From Ornithodoros turicata (taxonomy: Eukaryota; Arthropoda; Arachnida; Ixodida; Argasidae), in the NCBI RefSeq assembly GCF_037126465.1, contig NC_088202.1:80766160-80830159 (forward strand): a stretch of DNA of 64,000 bases. Direction: 5' to 3'. Position 1 is the stretch's first letter, and every line of letters starts with the position of its first letter. Below, in pieces: positions 56,415 through 64,000 of the stretch. The notes below the pieces were generated by a model, which saw only the letters and a list, made by a program, of their open reading frames with translations, was not told the origin of the DNA and ran no database searches. The position numbers and the translations under genes are program-made.

Positions 56415-58028
56415 TGCTTGCTTGAAAGGAATACAATCTGGTATGCTGTGTTGTTTTTCTTTTAAAAGAACTTCAGGTATCTACAATGAGAGGCCTTCGT
56501 AGCAAGAAAGCCAATGTATAAGAAAAGACATCTTCTTGATACATTAATATTTCTCACACTATTCTAAAGACAAGGGTACGAGTCACACTACATGTGCTAT
56601 ACTGCACTCTCAGACAAAAGGGTGGAGCAATTAGACCTTTCAGGAGGTAATAGCTGTCGCATATGTTGTGCCTAAAAGATTGCAAAGTTCTACCCCTACC
56701 TCACTCTCTGCCACGAATAATAGGGTTACCGCTTCTGGGGGCTTAATCGTTTCACACGTTCAACTTAACGGCACGAGACAGCTGAACGAGTCGTTCAGGC
56801 TAACGAAACGAGCAACTTTATCGACGCTTTGCGTGGTCGCAATCTGTGCTCCTCGTGAAGCTTCTTCTTTGTGGTTATTTTGCATGTTGCGAGCGCTCAC
56901 GTGTTGTGATGTCACCGTCCTGAGCGAAGAGCAGGCTGGCAGCGAGGCTGCATCTTCTCAGACCAATAGGACTGTTTCATTTGTTCCGATAGCTCGCATT
57001 CTCGTGCTCTCATACATGCTCATTGCGTTCCAATGTTCGTTCCCAGGCTCGTTCGTCATCTTCTTTTTCTTCCCGTCTCAATATATGGCTCGCTAGTCGT
57101 GTGAAAATAATTAACAAACATGTACATCACTGTAAGGACAATCGTCGAGCTATACGCAAAAAATTGTAAATCATTTTCCTGCCCTGACGATGGTGTCAGG
57201 TGAGAATGATCTTAAGTATGATACGAGAACCAGTGTGTGCTGAGTTCTAGTTCACGTGGGAGTCCGAGACCAGAAAGGAAAGACGTAGTGGTGTCAGAAG
57301 TATCAAACGAAGAAAGAGGAGGAGGCTGCACGTTCTCCTCAACGTGTACAGTTATTTCATTAACTTTATGTAACTTTTTCTTCAAGCATGGAAGTACAAC
57401 GCGCAGCCTTACAGTCAGGCTTCATAAACAGCATTTCTTCCCGGACGGAACACCTATATAAAATCTATCTGGTCCAGTTGAAAGGCATCCTGACGCCTAA
57501 AATAAAATAAATTCGCAGTGCAACAGTTTTCTAGTTTAGCTTGAACAGAACGCCAGTGAACTGTTTTAATTTCATGTTAGCAGCGCGAAGCAAGAGAATG
57601 TTAAAGGTCAGATATGCCGATTTAGAAGTGCCGCAGAACTGAGCAATACTCGCGCTGTGTGTTCATTACCGAACACTGAATATGTGTGCGAAATATCTTG
57701 CTCCAACTGTTCGTAGTTTTTTAGAAACCAGTTTTTTTAGTCCCCACGCCCGGCCGTCGGACCGTCGGCAAACCCTGCGCACGGGCGCACCGACGTCACC
57801 GCTCTCGGTTTAACTGTCTTTGGCTTGGCATGGACTCTTGGCTTGGCCGCTTGGCTTCTTTCGTTTCGTCCTCTGTGCATCGTACATAAGCGAACAGCTG
57901 TTATGTTGTTGCTAAGCCGGAAACAAAGCATGTGAATATTTTTTTTTTTTTGGCACGGCGTCGTTTGGAAAGTGCACTTCCTTGTTCTGACCTTGCCTTT
58001 TATGGGCTGGAGCGATACGATCCGTGAT
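56415..58028. other. Gap; CpG-rich end upstream of THAP-like exon
   Basis: No exon recognised in 56415-57730, apart from a 142-codon frame (56668-57096) without motifs. 57740-57800 is CpG-rich with a CTGCGCACGGGCGCAC word, and could be a promoter for the following THAP-like exon. Confidence 0.35.
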
Positions 58029-58333
58029 ATGCCACGGCGAAGTTGTCGAAGATGCGACGGTGCTACGCTGTTAGAACAATTCATCGGAGCATTCAAGCGT
58101 TACCTATTATAAGCTGCCAAAAGACCAAGCAGTGCGAAGCTCTTGGCTGACAGTGGTGCCTGCTAATTTCCACTGCAAGGATTTCGTCCACGAATGTTAT
58201 CATAGGTTACGAGCGACTCCAGAGGCAATTTGGAATCTCGGCACGAAATCGTCTGATGAAAATCTGAAGTGCCCGACGCACAACATTTTGAACGTGCCAC
58301 GGAGGATCAAGGCAAAAAACGAGAGCAAAAAAG
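58029..58333 (+). pseudogene. THAP-like zinc-finger exon, frameshifted
   Basis: The ATG opens MPRRSCRRCDGATL, a CX2C start as in THAP domains. That frame ends at 58112. One frame over, from about 58074, the sequence continues as SSEHSSVTYYKLPKDQA and SSWLTVVPANFHCKDF, matching the THAP pattern of a Lys/Phe-Pro-Lys-Asp turn then a Trp. Next come a C/H-rich stretch (HECYHRL) and NILNVPRR, close to the AVP-type end. The exon ends in a strong donor (AAAAAAG|GTAAGT), phase 1. THAP domains are DNA-binding and typical of P-element-type transposases and of genes derived from them. A single indel between 58050 and 58074 is needed to restore the frame. Confidence 0.45.
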
Positions 58334-58633
58334 GTAAGTCGAGGTTCAGATATAAAAAATAGCAAGCTTAATGAATCGATTGTGCAGCTGTCCTACTGCA
58401 CTTACTCTGATATAACCACGATTAACAACACAATAGTACTGATAATCTAACTTCTGAATTATCACAGGTGCACGCTGAAGGCGGAAATTAAGCATGATCT
58501 GGCTTGCATCTGGTGCATGAAGAAATTGCTGACACGTTAGTTGCAGTCTACCTCCACCAACAGGTGTGTCAATGTGATGTTATAATTTGAGTATTCACCT
58601 ATGTTCAACTTTTCACGTGCACTCGCATGCAGA

Positions 58634-58802
58634 CATCTTGACACCACTTTTAAATCTGCCCTCAAAGTTACAACCTGTGCTTTCAGGGTGGAAAACAAAG
58701 GTTGCCATTCCGATTAGCTGCTATCTCCCAGTTCAAGCACTTTTGCTGTCTGGACACTGGTTCCTGTGGATGGGGTGTTACAAGCTTCACTGTCTGATAT
58801 AG
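58634..58802 (+). pseudogene. Possible exon 2 of the THAP-like gene
   Basis: After an acceptor-like GCATGCAG the frame that joins the THAP-like exon (phase 1) is open for 56 codons (DILTPLLNLPSKLQPVL.. to KLHCLI) and ends at TAG. The polypyrimidine tract is weak and the protein is not recognised. This is inference from phase and openness only. Confidence 0.25.
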
Positions 58803-58890
58803 AAGCTACGTTACATTAGTTCAGTTAATTTGTATTTTGCACATTTTTGTTACTGTTAGCTGGATTACTGTTGGACATACAATCCTTTGA

Positions 58891-59001
58891 CACACCGAAG
58901 CTGATGTTGTTGAAGCTGACAACGTTTTAGAATTTTCAGTGTCATCAACGTCCATTGAGGAAGGTGCCTTTACTATCTGTGAATCTTTAATTGAAGAATA
59001 G
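58891..59001 (+). pseudogene. Short coding-like remnant, acidic
   Basis: After a TGA the frame reads TEADVVEADNVLEFS, then SSTSIEEGAFTICESLIEE and TAG. The acidic, Ser-rich composition is typical of a linker after a THAP finger. There are no splice sites at the edges. Confidence 0.25.
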
Positions 59002-59577
59002 CCCAGAATTCATGTTAACATTGTCTACTCTTATTAATTCACTGTCTGTGTTCTGAGAGCTAAAAAAAATGGAAACTATTTATTTGTCACAACTTCACAC
59101 TGGATGTGGTACTGGCTTGACATGTAAGCTAAAATACCTGGATTCTACAATAATTGTGTTCAACTTGGTGCATTACCGTGGGCAATGCCACATTCACTAC
59201 ATTTTTAGTGGGTCCGGTGCACAAATATTGTGTGCATACTGCATACATACATACTGTTCGATAGTCAAAAATACCTGAGCAGTGCTGTATAGTCGTTTTA
59301 CTCAAAGTCCATACTCTTACTGCAAAGTCACAGTACATAGAACAGCAATGTGCAGGTATGCTGCGATAGAGATTCACAACAGAAAGAAGACTGTTGAGAG
59401 CATCTAAATTTTAATGAGACGAGACTTTCGTGCACAAGGCTGCTCTTGTTAATGTCTAACATGAAGTTACAAAATCCTAGAATATATAAAACATGTTGTA
59501 ATGTAGAGAGCGAGGTTGGTACAGACATAAAAATAATTATACAATGATATATAATAAAATAAAAATGGGGTACAACC

Positions 59578-60784
59578 AGGGTGCCGAACCGCAAAAAATA
59601 CGGGTTCGGTTCGGGTTCGGGTTCGCGTTGTTTTGATTTCGTTCCGGTTCAGTTCCGGTTCGGCCACGCCAAAAACCGAACCGGTTCGCAAACCGGTTCG
59701 CAGCCCCGAACCGGTTCGCGAACCGGTTCAACGCTTCCGTTTTGTATGTTCCATAAAACTGCTTTTATCAGGAAATGCGTGACTAATAGCTTACTGCTGT
59801 TGTCTGCATTGACGTCTTTAGCGGTGAGGTAGCTCTTTAGCGAGAGAAATAAGAAATGGATGAACACTTATTGCAAATAGAGTCCACGCTGATGAAGCGG
59901 TGTTGTCCCGCTACTTTATGTTCCCAAAATATCTTTTTCACACGCACAGTGCCAGCAAGATAAACTTAAAGGAAGGCTAATAAGATGGACAGCGTAAGAT
60001 AGACGACACTACTTGACGACACACTGCCTTCGTAGCGTTAATCGATCTGAAACCGTACTGAAGCATGTCGCAAATAAGCCTGCCAGCCTTACTCTGTCCG
60101 AGCTCACAGCAGTGTACTAGTTAATCCACCTCACCAAGGCAATGTATCACGACACAACTGCACTACCAATAAGCAGAACCACATTTACTTTTCAAACCAC
60201 GACCAATCAAACAGGCACCGTTCTGCGTACGCTCCTTTTCCACTTCTCATGTTTCTGACTTGTTTAATTTTTACTGCTCACGTGTAAAAAGAAATCTTGG
60301 GCGCTTATTTGATCACATATTCGTCGTGTAGAGCTACATAACTGGCCTACTCCATTCCTGTTGCATTCGTCCGCGTGGCACCTCGTCTCTGAAGAGTAGA
60401 CGCCGCATCACCGCGTTCGTGGGGCGCCAGCCTGGGCGCTCACAAGGACAACTGAGCTTCAACATGTTAAAAATATGCTGAAAGTATACTTACTATACGT
60501 CGTCGTCTGACTGCTAGGTGAAAATTTCTGAAATTCATGATATAGGCGCGTGACGATGATACCATTGTGTCTTCGTTCGGGGATAGAGAGGAACTCTTGT
60601 GCTGACTTCTATCTCCGAACCGTTTTGTTGCGAACCGGTTACCGCTATTATTTTTTATGGTTCTGCTCCGGTTCGGGTTCAGCAGTGTTCCGAAAATTTC
60701 GGTTCGGGTTAGGGTTCGGTTCCGGCAAAAATAACGGTTCGGGTACGGTTTTCGGTTCGGGTTCGGGTTCGGTTCGACACCCTG
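59578..60784. mobile_element. TIR-like element with GGTTCGGG simple-sequence ends, 1.2 kb
   Basis: The left end CAGGGTGCCGAACCG and, inward from the right, CAGGGTGTCGAACCG are followed on both sides by about 120 bp of GGTTCGG/CCGAACC words. CAGGG tips suggest a hAT-like origin. The 8 bp outside each tip (GGTACAAC and GACCTCCC) do not match, so a target duplication is not confirmed. There is no transposase frame. Confidence 0.65.
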
Positions 60785-61001
60785 GACCTCCCCCCTCAAC
60801 TCAACTCGACAACTCAATAACTCTACCTATTCTCTACCTTACAACATGTCATATATTCTGGAATTTTGTGACTTGATGTTAGACCTCAAGAAGTACAGCC
60901 TTTTGTGCAAAAGTCTTCTTTCTGTTGTGCACAATCATTATACAGTAAATACGACTATCCATTTCTTGTCATTAAATGCTTTCTCTTTTTTTTTTCTGCA
61001 G

Positions 61002-61152
61002 TGATGAGCATCCATAAGGACACATGCCAGAAAGGGAGTCTCTTTGGGATTACAAACCCTCATCACCTCATGAGGATACAATGGTTGACGAATGGTTCTC
61101 AAGTACATCGAAACTTCAACAAATAATTCATGAAGAAGCCAGTCAGTGCTAG
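61002..61152 (+). pseudogene. Possible exon of the THAP-like gene, with in-frame stop
   Basis: A long polypyrimidine tract and CTGCAG precede it. In one frame DEHP is followed by TAA, then from the ATG at 61024 it reads MPERESLWDYKPSSPHED and TMVDEWFSSTSKLQQ to a TAG at 61150-61152. Coding-like composition and a strong acceptor argue for a former exon. The stop three codons before the ATG argues against present function. Confidence 0.3.
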
Positions 61153-61480
61153 CACCAGGAATTGAACGTGGACCGTCCTGCTACCAGTCAGAGATGTTAC
61201 ATTTCAGGCGCTCATTGACTTTTGGTGAATTACTTGTTGACTTTGTCCCAAGGTGGAGCTCGCCACAGCTCATTTGCCTATCTGTTAATGTTGTGGGGTG
61301 TGTTGCGTTTTTCTCTTTGTGTGTTCCAGACTCAGAACGGTTAATTTGGATCAGGTCAGGTATGTTTCATTTAGACATGGCAAACATAAAGTGGTGTTTC
61401 TCAACACAACTTAGCAGTGGCCTTCATGCATTACTGCTATGGCCATTAAGCGTGAATGGAAAGCTCCACATTATGCATGA

Positions 61481-61563
61481 TGTAAAACCCCAAGACTAGG
61501 GAACACGAAGGGACAGACACAAACACGTCCCTTTGTGTTCCCTAGTCTCGGGGGTTTTACATA
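61481..61563. repeat. Snap-back hairpin of about 83 bp
   Basis: ATGTAAAACCCCAAGACTAG and GGAACACGAAGGGAC are mirrored after a loop of ACACAAACAC type. The layout (AAAACCCC arms, ACACAAA loop) resembles the palindromic insertion at 21312-21426, though the arms differ. Confidence 0.75.
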
Positions 61564-62010
61564 TGCATCATCTTCACCAGCTCGTTTGCTTCCTAGACAT
61601 TTTTTCTGCACATTATGTTCACTCTACTTTTATCATGTGCTATATAATCTTGTTCAAGTTCTGTCAAATGACGTGTAATGCTATAAAAAAATTCACTACA
61701 CTGTTTATGTGGGTTGAATGGTAGCGCATGAATGCAGGAAGGAAACTGTCATGTTATGGCAAGTGTTTACGTATTGTACATTTAACTACGAATTTTATAG
61801 GTTAGCTTTCGCCGGCGTATCATGTCAAGCCATGTTATATCAATTTGGAACGTGTTCTTAGTAGCCAGAGCAGCTGATACACAGTGATGACATAGCCCAT
61901 GTGTGTTTGTCTTTTCCACCGCAGCCCTTGGGTTTTATCCCTGATGGCTACAAATGTCAGGGATAGGTTTCAGAACCGGTAGTTCCCGCCAAGTGTGAAT
62001 TGCTTTTCAG

Positions 62011-62100
62011 GGGATCATCATGCTGGCAGATGAAACATATGGTTTAAATTATTTGCAGGACAGGAATTGCGTAGCTTCACACAAATACTACTACAACGAC
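62011..62100 (+). pseudogene. Candidate internal exon, 30 codons
   Basis: Acceptor TGCTTTTCAG, then an open frame (IIMLADETYGLNYLQDRN..HKYYYND) of exactly 90 nt, then donor GAC|GTAAGAG. Both sites are strong and the phase is 0 at each end. It may belong to the same broken gene as the THAP-like exon. The protein is not recognised. Confidence 0.3.
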
Positions 62101-64000
62101 GTAAGAGTGGTTTCAAATCTAGCTTTTTTGTGTTCCTGACATTGTCGCACGAGATGTAGTATCCACTATGATCCTTTATATGGGGGGTATGTACAGTGTA
62201 GTCAACAGATGCTATTTACAAATCTGTGTTTTCTACTGTGTTGAAATGGGGTAGTTTGTATATGAGAGCCATAGTGAAACACAGGCAGCCAAGGACAGAC
62301 TTTTGATGCCCTCGAGAAACTTGGCAACACAATGCAGGGACTCTGGATGCTGCCTAAATTTCCAGAACACACAGCTCAAGGCAGCGGTTAAATAATAAGT
62401 GGTTAGAGAAATCCAAGACAGTTGCATGTGTGAGCAGTCCGCTGTTGGATTTGCTTCTGTCCGAGATACGTTATCTCAAAGGGAACGCACGGGCACACTC
62501 AGAATGATACTAGGGCTGCCTGTGAAATAGAATGAGGAGAGGGGAAGATATATAACCCTTTTTTCTTGTCTGTTATTCTATTGGTTAGATTGTCATTTGC
62601 TTAGCAGCATATATGTGTATATTCCAGAGTCTGCTAATAAATATATCAGTTTAGAGCTAGCAGTCGCATTGCAGATGTCTCATCCTGTCCTTGGCTGCTT
62701 GTGTTTCACTATGGCCATGCTTGCTATTGCAAGAACAGAAAACGAAAAAAGACAATAGAAAAACACGAAAAGAGCGACCTAAAAAGCTGCCTGTTCTAGT
62801 GCTCACATGGAGGCAATGCAATGAGGTAACATGTTCCATTCATTAACTGTGCATAGTAGTACATATCACAACGTCAACCGATTATTCAGATTTTTCTTGA
62901 AGTACTTTGTTTTATGGAGCTTTGTTCGCACAGTCTATTATTGGAGCTTTATGTGATTCCCCTCTTGAGATACTTTAAGATTGCTGATGCTGTGCAGTCT
63001 GTTAATTTTGAAACTGTACTGTGCTGAGGTACAAAAACAGAATGGTCATATCTGCATTTGAGCACATAGGAATAATTTGTAAGTACTTTCCTTGTTGACA
63101 TTAATATTTGCACCAGGTCACAACATTGTTGATTGATGGAAAATGTAAATAAATATATTTATTTGCTTGCCAAACAATGCACAAATGTCTTCTTTTCTAG
63201 TGCGATATTCCCTGTTCACCAGACATAAATGCGGAAAAGTTAAAGGGGCACAATGATGGTAGAGTCTAGCGTTGCTTTTTGCCACTTCACATATATTCAC
63301 TGTTATTCGTGTGCACATGTATAAATAGGAAGGTAGAGCATGCGTATAAAAAATTTCGTATGCAGCCACACATATGGTTCAGAAGATTAATTAGATGATG
63401 TCCAAGCATATATAATTGTGCTTCATGCGCAATGGGTATGGTAACGGATTGCTTCCATGAATCCTTTTTATTTATTTTTTATAAATTGTTTTTATAAATG
63501 TTATTTTTTATTTTATATAAATTTCATATTACACGGCCCCTGTAAGAGGCGATCCAGAATGCTGCAGACAAGGTTGCAACTTACATATTGCTTATCATGT
63601 CCTACATACAAAGTGATTTGTACAATAATAACAAGGACGACAAGTCACATAATTGCCTCTAACACTTTTACACCCCATGGGCTGAGTTGTGAATTGAAAG
63701 AGCACTCTACAGAAGGATAAGGTGCACCTGATTTCTAGGATCTATGCTATGCCCTAACTCTTCAGACACCACATTTCTAAAAACACCATTTCTAAGTGGC
63801 AATATGTGCACTGGTACTTCTTTTGCGTCTGCATAGTGTGCAACCACATGGCTACTGGAGCTTTCGTGTGCATGTTTTTGTGCGACGGTGCTCATTACAA
63901 ACAATATCCAGATGTTAGACATAAAATGCAGTAGTTTGTAGCGTGCCACACAACGCAGCGTGGGGTGTGATTCAAAGAAAGCTTCTGGAAAATGCACAGA
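62101..64000. other. Gap to window end, no supported gene
   Basis: AT-rich sequence with short frames. Candidate poly(A) signals (AATAAATATAT) occur near 62637 and 63148. Nothing else is recognised. Confidence 0.4.

Overview
The window looks like intergenic, repeat-dominated DNA from a large arthropod genome, most probably a tick. The evidence is tRNA-derived SINEs of the Leu/Ser type known from ticks (Ruka-like), an I-clade LINE, a Penelope-like element with a GIY-YIG domain, canonical GT..AG splice signals, and no bacterial-style operons or dense coding. No known host gene can be named. The species call is inference.

Layout. 0-9 kb: SINE fragments, a pogo/Tigger-like MITE after a 22-G run (4467-5362), and a 70-bp-arm inverted repeat (5772-6014). 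9-15 kb: a mariner-type fold-back MITE (9265-10182) and a TIR element with CAG/CTG-rich ends (13019-14349). 15.4-24.1 kb: a Russian-doll nest. A short hAT-like element (15406-23257, target AACTGGTG) was split by an unassigned transposon, here called T (15661-23010, target ATGGCGCC). That T copy was in turn split by a second T (18726-22503, target GTCGTAAA). A second hAT-like element (23266-24077) sits directly next door on the same target word. 25-29 kb: diverged tandem modules, a promoter/first-exon module with NRF1-like and YY1-like sites, and a 211-bp tandem duplication. 29-35 kb: 5'-truncated LINE tails and a TTAA-flanked MITE. 35.7-39.9 kb: a decayed, rearranged I-clade LINE. 40.7-41.2 kb: a Harbinger-type MITE with TTA duplications. 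42.9-46.2 kb: two outward-pointing Penelope 3' ends flanking a second copy of the promoter module and a SINE. 51.2-54.0 kb: a long-TIR fold-back element containing a simple-sequence-ended element and a SINE. 55-62 kb: the only stretch with good spliced-gene structure.

Genes. A four-exon model at 55541-56414 has compatible phases at every junction and encodes about 158 residues of unrecognised function. A THAP-like exon at 58029-58333, with possible further exons to about 62.1 kb, is frameshifted and interrupted by stops. It looks like the remains of a THAP-type gene, either domesticated or transposase.

The most interesting material is element T. The nested copies give self-verifying boundaries, 8-bp target duplications, a related unoccupied site inside the inner copy, terminal arrays of a 17-bp motif that vary in copy number, a shared candidate spliced gene, and two polymorphic mini-insertions that differ between the copies.
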